Positions 1-11,859 of a stretch of DNA of 64,000 bases are shown here, one piece after another. How positions within the stretch are numbered: position 1 is the stretch's first letter; each line of letters opens with the position of its first letter. Source of the stretch: Meloidogyne chitwoodi (Eukaryota; Nematoda; Chromadorea; Rhabditida; Meloidogynidae); the NCBI GenBank assembly GCA_015183035.1, contig JACZZP010000008.1, positions 1,860,001 through 1,924,000 of the forward strand. The letters are read 5' to 3'. The notes beneath the pieces are model-generated. The model was not told the DNA's origin, did not search any database, and saw only the letters and a program-made list of their open reading frames with translations. Both the position numbers and the translations under genes were made by a program.

Positions 1-2420
1 TTATCACTTTCATCATCATTAATAAACTCAGAAGAATCATCAATATCCTCTTCTATATTTTGTTTAAATCTGGGACAAAGACTAGCCCAGTTAGGAGGTC
101 TTCTAGCCATTGGTAAACGTTCTAGGGCTAATTGAGCTTTATAACGACAATATTCAGAAAAAGACAAAACTTGTGCAATTCCCTTAAAAAAATTAAAAAT
201 ATTTTTATAAATATTTTTAAATTTCGCTAATTCATCATTATTAAATTTATTATTAAAATAAAATAATTTATTATTAATTTAATATTTTTAACCTCAACAG
301 AATCAGCATTTACAATATCTAAATGCCTTGAAGCAAATAATTCATTTTCATCAAATTTAGAAATTGAATTATTTAATCTCATAGAAAGGGGTAATTGTCT
401 ACCAGTATAAAACCATAATAAAGTGAGGAGTAAAGCATATTCATTAGGATCGTAGTGAATAGATAAAACTCTACCCTAGAAAAATCAGAATAAATAAATA
501 AAAATCAGAATTGAGGGAAAATAAAACAAAAATATTTTCAGAAACCAGAATTTAATAAAAATCAGAATTGTTTACAAATCAGAATAATTTACAACTCAGA
601 GTTTTACAAATCAGAATTGTTTAAAAAATCGGAATTATTTAAAACTTACCACATAAATGTCTTCATCATAATCTGCTGATTTTATTAGAACATTATCACC
701 TAACTTTATTTTTACTTCTGACTCAGATAAATGTTGAATTGAAGTAAAACAAAGGCATTTATTAATATTTTCTTCATTAGAGTCTCGTTGTAGAGGTAAT
801 TGTTTATAAATTCCTTGATCTATTGGACGCCAATTTGAACAAAATGAAATAGGTTCAGACATTGATAATAATGAAGAATAATTATTTTGTTTTGATGATT
901 TTGCTATAAATTTAGAATGAGAAGGCGAAGGAGAAGCCGAGGAAGATGAAGCAAATTGAACCATTTTTGAATTCTAAATATTTTTAAATAAAACAAAAGC
1001 AAAAGGTTAAAAAATAAGATTTTGACAGCCTTAAATATTAAGCCTTTTTAATTAAATTTAAAATTAAATTTAATTTTAAATTTTTACAATTTTAAGTTGA
1101 CGATGACTATGCCCTGATTCATTATTTTTTCTTTCTTCTTTTTTATTATTTGATAAAGATAAAAGTTTTGATTTAGCTAATAAAAGAGCTTTTCTTTTTC
1201 TTCTTCTTCTAGTAGTAATATTTAATAATAATAATTTTTCTTTTAATTTTTTTTTATTTTTTAGCAATTCTTTTTTTTCTTCTTCTCTTTTTTTATTTTT
1301 AATAATATTAATTTGATACTTTTTTCCTTTTTTTAAATTATTTAAATTATTAGTTTTTTCTTGATTATTTTTATCCTCAATTTTTATCCTTTTTCTTCTT
1401 CTCAAATTCATTTTACAACTACAACAACTTTTTTTCTTCTTTTCTTTCTCTACCAACTTTTTCTTCTTTTCAAGTTTATTTTTATTTTCTTTTTCACAAA
1501 TGTTTTCTTCTTTTACATTCTCTTTCTTTTGTACAATATTTTCTTGTTTTTCTTTTAAATTTTCTTCATTTAAAATATTATTTTTTCTTTTTCTTCCTCT
1601 TCTTTTTTTAATTATTATTTCTTCTTTTTTTACTTCTTCTTTTTCTTCTTTTTTAATTTTTCGTTTAACATAACTTCTTTTTTTAATTTTATTTAAATTA
1701 TTATTTTTGTTCTTCTCTATTGTTTCTTTATTTTTTATATTTTCTTCTTCTTTTTCCAATTTTTTATCTGTTGGAAATTTATTATTAGACAATATTAAAA
1801 ATGTATTATTATCAGCTGTAGAGGACCAAATACCACTACTTGTTGTTGAAGAAGTTGAGCAAGTTGAAAGGGAAGATATATCTGATAAATTAAAACATTT
1901 TGTGGGATATAATGATTGAATTAAATGGTTATTATTGTTGTTATATTCCAATGACTCATCTTCATTTTTTGAAGAGAAGAAAAGGTTAACATTATCGTCA
2001 TTATTTTCTATCAATACCTGAGAAGAATTGAAAATTTATTTTTTCAGAGTTAAATTATTATTTTTTTAATTTAAAATTAATTTAAAAAATGCCAACTTCA
2101 GGTTCCAATTTAGGCATTCTTATAAAAACATCATCTTTCTCTTCATCCCAATTTTGGCTATCCATTTCTTTTCTTAAAATTGGAGGACTCATGCAGCAAG
2201 GATTAGGTGAGGCAGAAGGAGATGAAGAAAATGTTGAACAAGAGGAAGAGGAGGAGGAAGATGGAATAAATATTTTTTGTTGTTCAAATATTGTATCAAC
2301 TTTAAGACTTGAAAAATGTTGTTGGGATAATTGTTGTTTTTCTGATATATTTTCATTTTGTAAATTTGTAATATTATTAGTGTTGTTGTAATGATTAAAA
2401 CAAATACCAACTTGACGCAT
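1..2420 (-). CDS. BAHD1-like BAH-domain chromatin protein (3' end beyond window)
   Basis: Exons on the minus strand fit 2420-~2107, ~2018-~1096, 974-650, 475-293 and 182-<1, joined in phase. ATG 2418-2420 follows a CTTCAG acceptor, a possible trans-splice site. The N-terminal part is Ser/Asn-rich and disordered, then comes a very Lys/Arg-rich stretch with a small Cys cluster (CCSCK), probably nuclear targeting or DNA binding. The C-terminal exons form a BAH domain whose best-conserved part reads ENELFASRHLDI followed by VLSFSEYCRYKAQLALE. This is the signature of BAHD1 (ENEVFASRHQD...LTFAEYCRF in the human protein as I remember it), a reader of repressive histone marks in heterochromatin. Function here is inferred from that match. 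The joins through the Lys-rich exon are my splice inference; that exon could belong to a separate gene. The intron at 476-649 carries several AATCAGAATT repeats. Confidence 0.72.
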
Positions 2421-5400
2421 TTTTCTGAAGTTTAGATATAAATAAAAAGAATTTTTAAATGTTTTAAATAAACTTAGAAACAAACATGTTTATTTAACTG
2501 TTTGTTTTGTTTTTGAACTAGTTTAAATGTTTTAACATAAAATGTTTCTTAAATGTTTCTCTCTTTAATGTTTTTATGAGCAAGTTTTGTTTTTTACTAA
2601 AAGTTATATTTTAACATGTTTTGAACTTTCTAAAATGTTGCTTTTAAATTTATTTGTTGGGATAAAAAAGAAAAAATTAATTTTAATAATTCGTTTGTGA
2701 ACAAAAATATAAATAAAATATATATATTTAACAAATAATTTTTTTAATAAAGAATAAAATTTATATGTATGAATGAATAAATTGTCGATTAATTATTTAA
2801 GAAAAAAATCTTTAATTTAAAATTGGAAATCGATAATTTTCAAATTAAAATTAAGAAATTAATATGGAGAGAGAAATTAGATAAAGGCTTCATAAAAATT
2901 TAAAAAATTAAAGATTAATAAATGTAAAAAATATCTTTAAATGACTAATAAATATTTTCGGTGGTTGAATCATTTTTTTAAAAGTTAAAAACTTTTCTTT
3001 AGATAAAAATAAATTTATACTATGTATGAGTAATTTTTAATAAAAACACAGAAAAGGGCTAATAAAATAATAATAAACAAGTAGTTCTCACAAATAAAAT
3101 TGTTTTCTTTTTAAATTTTAAATAGTAAATATGCAAAAAGTCAAAAATAGCTTTAAAATTACTTAAAAAATATTTTAAAATCTTCCAATTAAATTTAGAA
3201 AATAAATTGAAGAAAGTTTAAGAAAATTGAATACAGTAAATAAATTAATAAATAATTCAGTCTATTAGAGCCCAAAAAAATAAATTTTAATTTATTTTTA
3301 GTTTCTTATCTTTTGGGTTATAAAAGTTTAATTTCTGTTTTTTAAACATTCAATTTTTTAAAAGTTTTATAAAAGGTTTCACTTTTTTAAAACAAGTTTT
3401 TACAACATTTTACAAACATGTTTATTTTAAAAATAAACTTGGAAACAAACAAACAAGTTTATCCTCTACTTAGTCTTCCAAAAGAAGTTAAAAATAAAAG
3501 TTTTTATAGGAATTTAATAATTTTTTAAAAGAAAAAAAGACAACAACGACCAACGATTTTTTTTCAATTGATTTTATTTGAATGCTATAATACAACAACT
3601 CTAAATATAAAATACTATACTACACTATATATTGGCCGCCAAATAAAATATATTTATTTATTGTCTGTGTGTGCATTTTTAAGGGGATAGAAGGTAAGTA
3701 AGATTTAGCCATGAGCAAAAAAATATTTTTTAAAAATTATAGAAGCCCAGAATTTTTCTAAATCTTTATTAAATAATAAAGAGCTTGAAAAGGCAAAGAA
3801 ATTGATAAGAAAAAAATATTATTATTATTTTATTTAATTGACCTAAAAAGTGTAAAGTTAAAAAACGTATGATTTTGTTAATAAAAGAATTAAAAAAAAT
3901 ATTTTGATATAAATTAAAATTATTTAAAGAATATAAAAACTTAATTTTTTTAATTATTTACATTGAAGTACTTAAGAGGAAAAATTATATTTTAACGTTC
4001 ACAAGGGGGATACTCAAAAAACTATTGAGTGTGAATTTAAATATTATTTATTTAATTCTATCGTATAGGAGTAGTCAATATATTGCCAAATTTATTATGA
4101 TGTTACTGTTACCTACTAATTTTTTATATTTATTGTATTTAAAATTAAATAATTAATAATTTAAAAAAAGAAAAGAAAGTCGTCTTTTTTTAAATTATTT
4201 ATAAAATTATAAAGAATATCAAAATAACCTAATGGGACAATAACAAAAAAATAAATATAAAAAAATTTCTTGTCTAATTTGATTTTTACTTTAGGCAAAA
4301 TATTTTATTAGAGGCAACTTTTTGATAAAAAATAAAATTTCAAAACAAAATTTTTTAAATAAATATTAATAAAAATTTAAATTTCAGGTTAGTCAATTTA
4401 ATTAAATAGATCAATCTACATATTTTTTAAAAATAAAAAATATTTTTTTTTCTAAAAACGGAAAAGTTTAGGAAGCGCAAATTCAAGGTTATAAATATGA
4501 CAAACAAAAATATAATTAATTAAATTTATTTATTTAAAAATAAATAAATAAATATTATTTTAATTTACATTAAATAAATAAATATTTTATTTAATTTATT
4601 GGATTGTCTTTAAATTAAAAATACTTTTCTAATTTTTAATATTTTCTAAGAGCTTAGTTAGGGTATTTTAAAAGAATAATAAAAATCAATTTTTAAGACT
4701 GTCATTTTAAAAAACTAAAAATAATAATTTACCGTAATTTAATAAATTTTTTATAAATTTTAAAAAATATAAAATAATTAAATAGAATTATAAAATGTTT
4801 TTTAAATTAATTATAAATAAATATAAAACATTTAAAAAATGTTTTTTGAACTGAAAACTCTTTTTTTCTCCGTTCTATTAAAATATGTAAGCGCATACAA
4901 ACAAACAAACAAATAAATAAAATACATAATGGGTGGAGCGAGAAAAAGAGAAATTACTGAATAAATAAATAGTATTTATTTTAAAATAAGACATTTTTGA
5001 GATAAAATGTTAGACGACAAAAGGCCAATAATTGTATAACTGACAAAATGTCAATATAAGTAAATATGGACAAAATGTCATTATAACTAAAATTGTACAA
5101 AATGTCAAAATGTCAGGACAAAATGCCAATAAAGCTAAAATTATACAAAATGTATATTTAATGAATCAACAAATAAATAAATTGTTTTATTGGCATTCTG
5201 TCACAAGGGAAAATTTGTTTATTTATTTATAATAAGCCATAATGATTATTTTATAATTAAAAAAAATAAAAATATTTAAAAAAGAAAAAGAATAAAACAA
5301 AAAAGAAAATAGTAAGTTAAAAATGTTGATAAAAAGCACTTTGACAAAACTGGCGGGGAAAAATTGAAGAAAAGAGAGAGAATTAGAATAAAAATCGATA

Positions 5401-6780
5401 GATGATGTGACGGTCTTTTTTAGAGAAGAAAATAAATTTAAAAAAATTTGTGGATTTTTGACTTTTTAAAAAATTAAAATTAAAAAAATAATAATTTTTA
5501 AAAAAAATAAAATATTAAAAAAATAAACAACTTTTCTTATTTATTTTTGATCATTTTTCTAAACAAAAAATAAAAATATTATTACTGTAGAATATGTATT
5601 AAATTAAATTATTTCACAAAAATTAATTTAGATTAACCTCTAAAAAATAAAATATTTTTTCACTTAAAAAATCTCCCATTTTTGGGTAGAATTATAAAAA
5701 ATAATAAAAATAGTTTAAATTTATTTAATAATAAAAATATTTTTAAGTTAAAATAAATAATTTTAAATAAATATTTATTTAAAAAAAAATTAAATTTAAC
5801 TGAAAAAAGTTGAATAAATAAAAAATTAATGAATTAACAAAATAATTGAAATTATTAAAAAAAATAAAATTTTAATGTTTTAAAAATAAATTTTTTTTAT
5901 TAAAAAATTATTTATTATTTTTTATTAAAAAAAGAGGATATTAGAGTATTAACTTAAAATTTTATTTTTTAATTAATTTTTCATTCTAATAGCTAATAAT
6001 AGATAAAATAAAAATATTTTAAAATTAAAATTAACAAAAAAATAAATTTTTTAATTTAAAATATTTTTATTTAATTTTAATTAAGAAAATAATTAATCAA
6101 AATATTTTTAAAAAATAATAATAAAATAATTTAAAAATTTTTTAATATAAATCCAAAAAAAAAATTTTTTATTACGAAATAAAAATGGTGAAAAATAAAA
6201 TATAAATAAATATTTATATGCAAAGAGAAGAGAGAGAATAATAAAACTTAAACAAAAGAGAAAAGAAAAAGAGAAAAATATATAACACTATTTCTCTTTT
6301 ATTGGAATACTGTGTATATTGTTAGAGAAAAGAAAAGAGCACGTGAATTAAATATAAATAAATAAATATTTTTTTTTTTAATTTTAGATTAAGAAATTGA
6401 TAAAAATAAAATAGTTTTTAATTTTTTAAATTTATTTAGAATAAATTAGAAAAAAAAATATTTTTTTTTTTGAGTTTGATAAATTTATTAAATTTTTTTT
6501 TAAATAATTTTTTAAAATTTTTTTGAGAGAATTGATAAAATATATTTAATTGTTTAATAATTATTTAAATTAATTAATTAATTTAAAAATAAATATAAAT
6601 TAAAAAAAAAATAAAAACACTAATAAGAGCGTTTATTTGAATTATTTTTATTAAAAAAAATATTTTTAAAATTAATTATTTTAATTAATATAATAATTTA
6701 TTTAATTAAAATTTAAAAATAATTTTAATTTAAAAAATAATTAAAAATAAAAACAATTTTATAAATATTTTTATTTATTT
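2421..6780. other. 4.4-kb AT-rich spacer without recognisable genes
   Basis: No coding exon was recognised on either strand. The sequence is nearly all A/T with many short poly-A/T runs. AAACATGTTT-like words are frequent at 2460-2660 and 3330-3470. Purine-rich GAGAGA tracts and a CACGTG box lie at 6230-6345. A cluster of GACAAAATGTC words lies at 4999-5150. The 5' ends of the BAHD1-like gene (left) and the 3' end of the Asn-rich gene (right) bound it, so its left part probably holds the BAHD1-like promoter. Confidence 0.5.
4999..5150. repeat. GACAAAATGTC short-repeat cluster
   Basis: The self-complementary-looking word GACAAAATGTC or close variants occurs about six times in 150 bases, separated by ATATAAGTAAA / TATAACTAAAA spacers. 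The same word recurs at 30893-31150 and 47111-47236. Confidence 0.6.
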
Positions 6781-8455
6781 TTATCTCCAATAATTATTAT
6801 TTCTTTTCCATAACATTTCTTCAGTAACATTATCATAATTATTATTATTAATATTACAAGGTGTTCTTTCCCTTTCATTATATTGATGATAATAATTATT
6901 TTTTACACCTTAATAATTCAAAAAAATTAAAAATTAATTTAATTTTAATTTTTAATTATTCCCCAACTTTTATTTTATTTTTAATTTAAAATTATTTATT
7001 ATTTATTTTTACACTTACCTATATTATTATTATTAATTAATTTACTACTACTTAAAGTAAATTTAACAACAACAATAGGTTTATTATTTTCTTCAAAATT
7101 AATATTTTTATTTTCATTTTTATTAAAATTATTATTTCTTTTTCCACTCATAGAAGTTGAAAGTTGTTCAATATATGGAAATGATGAATTTTGAGAAGAA
7201 TTTAAATTTTTAGAATTAATATTATAATAATTATTATTATTATTATTTGTATTAGTAGTAGCTGTTTCACTACTATTTGTAGTTGTTGTTGTTTTTTTCT
7301 TTTTCTGTTTTGAAAAATTAATTTTTATTTAATTTTTAAATAATTTTAAAAATATTTTAGAATTTTTTAAAAATAATTAAAATATTTTTTTGTATTTTTA
7401 GAATTTTAATTTTATTTTTGGACCAAAAAAATAAAATTAAAATTAACCTTTTTACAACACTTTGAACAACCCAAACAAAAACAAAAATATCCAAATTTAT
7501 TACAACATTTAATTTGTTTTTTATTATTATTTAAAAGTGCTTCTTTTGCAAGGCGTTCTTCCTCTAATTGACGAACTCTGTTCACTTTAAAAAAATATTA
7601 TTTTTAAAATAAAATATTAATATAAATTCTATAAATTTTAAAAAATAAATTTTTAATAATTTAAAAAATTACTTGCATATTCTTCTAAATAAGAAGCACG
7701 TCTAAATACTTTCATTGTCCTTCCAGTCCCTGTTGTTGTTATTGTTTCTTCTGTTGTTGCAGTGTTTGTACTAGCATCCATTTGAGATGGAAAAGAATTA
7801 GTAAAACAATGTTGTTTTTGTTGTTGATTATTTGTTTTATTTAAAAATGGATTCCAAACATTGTTTTTACTGTTAACTTGTTCAGAAATGGAATGTTTTT
7901 GTTTTAATTCTGATTTTAAGTAATTAAAATCAGAATTATTATAAACATTGAAATTGTTGTTTATATTGTTTTTGTTGTTGTAATAATATTCAACATTGTT
8001 TTTAATGTTTGCAAGATTGTTTTCCGTCTCTTCTTGTATCAAAGGGAATTGAACATCTGTATCGGTCTATTTAAGAAAAATTAAAAAAATACAAATTCTA
8101 TTTTTAAAATAATTAAAAACACAAATTCTGATTTTTATTTTTAACCATTAATAAAAAATACTTTAAAATTCTTTTGCTGACGTCTATGCCATAAATTATT
8201 TCTGTTATTATTATTATTATTTAAATTAAAATATAAAAGTTTATTTCTTCTATCGTTATCCCATTTTGTTAGTTCCCATTCACTAAGCCAATTATGTAAA
8301 GATTTTGAAGCTAAAAATTTTCCAACTTCTAATTGTTGTAAACGTGCATATTCTTGAGGATGTTCAAAACGTAGAGATCTTAATTGTGATCGTAATTGAC
8401 GTTCAACTCCTTCTGGAAGAATTTGCCCAACAGTTTCAGAATATGAGGAATGCAT
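6781..8455 (-). CDS. unrecognised Asn-rich protein with a Cys cluster (412 aa)
   Basis: Five exons (8455-8162, 8066-7673, 7584-7448, 7304-7019, 6908-6781) join in phase to 413 codons. The N-terminal about 70 residues (MHSSYSETVGQILPEG..., then LEVGKFLASKSLHNWLSEWE) look folded and conserved. Long Asn/Thr/Gln-rich stretches follow. Exon 3 encodes a short charged coiled-coil-like helix (NRVRQLEEERLAKEALL) running into a cluster KCCNKFGYFCFCLGCSKCCK with seven Cys, then a Lys and Thr tract. The Cys cluster could bind metal or be lipid-modified; this is a guess. No signal peptide is visible. I do not recognise a family. The uninterrupted frame across four introns makes a real gene likely. Confidence 0.72.
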
Positions 8456-10189
8456 TCTTTTTTAAAATAAATTTATATTTAATAAAAATAGTAATATTTA
8501 TTTTTTTAGTTTGGAAAATGAATAATGTTTATTAAAACCCAAAAAATCATTTTTAGTAATAATAAATAATGACAGATTGGTGTAATAAATAGTAAAAATG
8601 ATTTATAAAGAAGATAGCCTAAAGATAAAATTTTTTGGTTATAAAAAATGTATCCAGCGATTTTTGATTGGAATTTAAAAAAACACTGCCTTAATCTTTA
8701 TTGCCAATTGATTTGCTTTATAAAATTATTTGCTTGATGCGACAGATGGTTGACTTTCTAATAAGACAACTGACAAGTAAAAAGTGCAAAAAATATAATG
8801 AAGGTTAAAAAAACAAAATTTTTATTAAATAATGGACTCATTAATGAGTTAAAATAATATACTAAAATTGCATTATTTTATTACTATTAATGACTCTTTT
8901 AAAATAAAAATTTTTGGAAGAATAAAAAAAATTTTTAATTTAAAACAATGCTAGTTTTTTAATAAATTAAAATTCTGATGTTCAAGAAAAAAATACAATC
9001 TTATTTTTTCAAATTGAAATTAAACATAAATTCTGATTTTTATTTTTTAATAAAAACATCCATATTAACTTTTTTATTTAGTACATATAATTAATAAAAA
9101 AATCAAATTTTCTATAAATTTTCTAAAAAATATTTTTAATCCCAAAAATTAAGCATCACTCTCACTTCCTTTATCAATAAATTGTTCAAGCCAGCTTCCA
9201 GCGCCAAGCATAAATGAAGCTTTGGAGTTTTTAACATTTGATCACCCTAAAATTAGATTAAATTTATTTAAAAAAAAAAGATAAATTTGTATTTATTGTA
9301 AATTGTAAGAGTAATAGTAAAAACATTAATTATAACTGGTATTTAATTTTTTGTACTAATTGTATTTTATTATTTAATTTTATTACCCATCAACTATAAT
9401 ACATAGAAGCAATGAATAAAAACATAGTTAATAGATTGCGAAAATGTGGGTAAAGTTTGCGAAAAAATATGATTTATTACTAATTTTAAAGGTTTATGTA
9501 TATTAAAATAAAAATGTTTGAGTAATTTAAAATGTTTTCCGGAAAGTTTTAATGATTGTAAAGACAAAATTTTTCGTGTTTTCCGGAATGTTTAGTGAAA
9601 ATGTTGTAAAACAACAAACAAATGTTTTTGTTTTTTTAGATGTTTTAATAAAAAATACAATTTCTTCAATTTGTTTTTAGCCTAGACAATCAACCGGTAC
9701 AGACTAATTATTAATGGCAAAATTGTTGGCCGACAAACTAACTTCTAGTTACTTAAAATAATTAAAGAAAAGCAATTATTCTTTTGCAATATTTTTATTG
9801 AGCAGATTGTGCAATCGGCACAAAAGCAAAAAATAAATAAAAAAAGAACAATCTAATTAAGAAAAAAAATTAAGAGAAGAAAAAAACAAAGATAGGCATG
9901 AAAATTTTTATTAAAGCTATGCCGATAATGTCAAAGTGATTAATAAGATGATTGATATGTACAATTAATAAAATATATTGCTTAAAAAACAATGGAAAGA
10001 AGCCTATTTAACCAGAAAATATTTTGAGAAAAATATAAAACTTTAAAAATAAATAATAAAAATAAAATAATATTATTATTCCTATTTTTAAGATTCTAAA
10101 AAATTTAACCAAAATTTATTTTAAAAAATAAATTTAAAATTGTTTTAGAGAGAAACAAGTTTTAAAAACAAGTTTCAAACTTCAACAAA
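8456..10189. other. intergenic; contains an orphan C-terminal-exon-like repeat
   Basis: No complete gene was found. At 9150-9250 the minus strand reads a short ORF ending LEQFIDKGSESDA followed by TAA, preceded by a TTTTAG-like acceptor. Its downstream part (8995-9180) matches 57290-57460. TTCCGGAA words lie at 9537-9585. The promoter of the His/Gly-rich gene must lie at the right end. Confidence 0.45.
8995..9250 (-). repeat. duplicated gene-3'-end-like segment, copy 1
   Basis: The segment shares AAATTCTGATTTT, TTTTTTAATAAAAAC, AATAAAAAAATCAAAT and AATTAAGCATC(A/T)CTCTCACTTCCT in the same order with 57290-57460. Read on the minus strand it looks like a last coding exon (GSWLEQFIDKGSESDA, stop) plus 3' UTR. 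The frame is closed by a TGA just inside the putative acceptor, so it is probably a remnant. Confidence 0.5.
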
Positions 10190-11247
10190 ATGTTTATAAA
10201 CTTCTTGAGATTATTGATTCAATGGGTTGCAATCGCTTCCATTGTAAAATTTGCAAACGCATCAGGTAAATTAATTAAAATAATATTTTAAATTTTATTT
10301 AGAAAAAATAATTTATAAATAAATAAAAATAATTTATAGAAGGACTCTACGGAGGTTTATATGGAGGTTATGGATGGGGCGCTGCGCCTTACTGGCATTC
10401 CCATGATGGACATGAAGGTTGGAATGGTCAACACGGTCATCATGGACATGGAGTTCATCACGATGGTTATGGAAAACATGGAGATTGGGGACATGATCGA
10501 TATGGGAATGATGGATGGGGACATGGCTATAAACATGCAGATAAACATGGCAAGAAATTTTAAAATGTTTTTTGTATGTTTAATGGAAAAAGTTTAACTT
10601 TAAAATATAAATTAAACAAGAAATACATGTGAAACAGTAAAAATTGAGAAACATGTATTTCTACAAAACAAATGTTAACATGTGTTTCATTTAAACATTT
10701 ATATTAACTGGGAAATATTTGTTTTAAAGTTTACAATCTTAAAACTTGAAAAAAGTTTTACAATTGTTATTTTTAAATAATTGTGTTTTTATAGTTTAAT
10801 TTTTTGTTTTTAAGATGATGGACATGCAGCAGGATATGCAAAGGGAGATAAATCAGACTGGTCTAATTATCAATATGGAGGTCAAGGAAATAAAGCACAG
10901 GGAGATTCATATGCTAAAGGATACAATAATGCTTGGGGAGATGGTCATGTTAGTTTAAAACTTTTTTTTTAATAATTTTAAAAATTTTTTTAAAGGATGA
11001 TGGCAATGACTATAAACATGGTCATGGGGATGGACATGACAGGCAAAATATTAAACATTAAAATATTATTATCTAAAGATTAATATTTTATAGCGATTGG
11101 GGATCACACAGTGGACATCATGATGACAAACATTTGGATGGCCATGGAGGAGATGGCCATTGGGGAGGTCATGGAGGACATAGTCATCATGGAGGAGGTG
11201 GAGGGGGAAGAGGAGGATATGGTCATGGAGGAGGATATGGGCATTAA
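10190..11247 (+). CDS. secreted His/Gly-rich protein (206 aa)
   Basis: Five exons (10190-10265, 10340-10549, 10815-10948, 10996-11042, 11094-11247) give exactly 207 codons. The first 25 residues are a typical signal peptide (MFINFLRLLIQWVAIASIVK then FANAS). The mature protein is made of His, Gly, Asp, Trp and Tyr repeats such as GHHGHGVHHDGYGKHGDWGH and ends in GGGGGGRGGYGHGGGYGH. No fold is recognisable. The His content suggests metal binding, and the Gly/Tyr repeats suggest cuticle, eggshell or gland secretion; these are inferences. Introns 2 and 4 have no usable GT donor and need GC donors (ATG|GCAAGA and CAG|GCAAAA). The frame and repeat pattern are restored exactly by those junctions. 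Confidence 0.82.
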
Positions 11248-11859
11248 ATGATGAAAAAAAAATAAAAAAATATAAATCTTTCATTAAGGTTTTTTATAGT
11301 GACATTCTATCTACCAATCCTTTTTTACCTAAAATTTTATATTGTAGTAATTTTTAGGTTACAATATAAGTAGATTTTAGACAATAAATAGTTTTTAGTA
11401 AAAATACTCCATATAATCATTATTGTAATAAAACAACTCAAATCCACTTCCCCCTATGATTAATTTTTTTTGTAAATTTTGCTGACTTGAATAAAAATAT
11501 TAAAATAAAATTTTTAAATATCGTATTTCTTTTTTTAATTAATTTAAAATTTAATTTGAAAATAAAATTTGCTAAAAATAAGATTTGTTTGGGGACTTTT
11601 CTTTAAAATAAAAATTAATTTTTAAAACTTTAGCATTCTTTTTAAATTAAAAAATAATAAATTAATTGTAAGTTTAAAAGAAAATTATTATAAATATAAA
11701 ATATTTATTTTAACATTTTTAAAAACAAATTAGTAGTAAATATATTTTAATTAATACTTTCACATTAAAAAATGGGGAGATCAAAAATAAATAAATTAAA
11801 GTTTTGCACTGTCAAATAAATATAAAATTATTTAAATTTAATTCTATATTAATATCAAA
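11248..11859. other. convergent spacer, no gene seen
   Basis: AT-rich 3' flanks of the His/Gly-rich gene (+) and of FAN1 (-). Nothing else was recognised. Confidence 0.5.

Noticed and set aside
1361..1558. Plus-strand hydrophobic ORF (Phe/Leu-rich)
   Set aside because: It is the antisense of the Lys-rich exon of the BAHD1-like gene; poly-Phe is the complement of poly-Lys codons.
11069..11284. Minus-strand ORF over the His/Gly-rich gene
   Set aside because: Shadow of exon 5 repeats; the plus-strand gene has a signal peptide and exact phase agreement.
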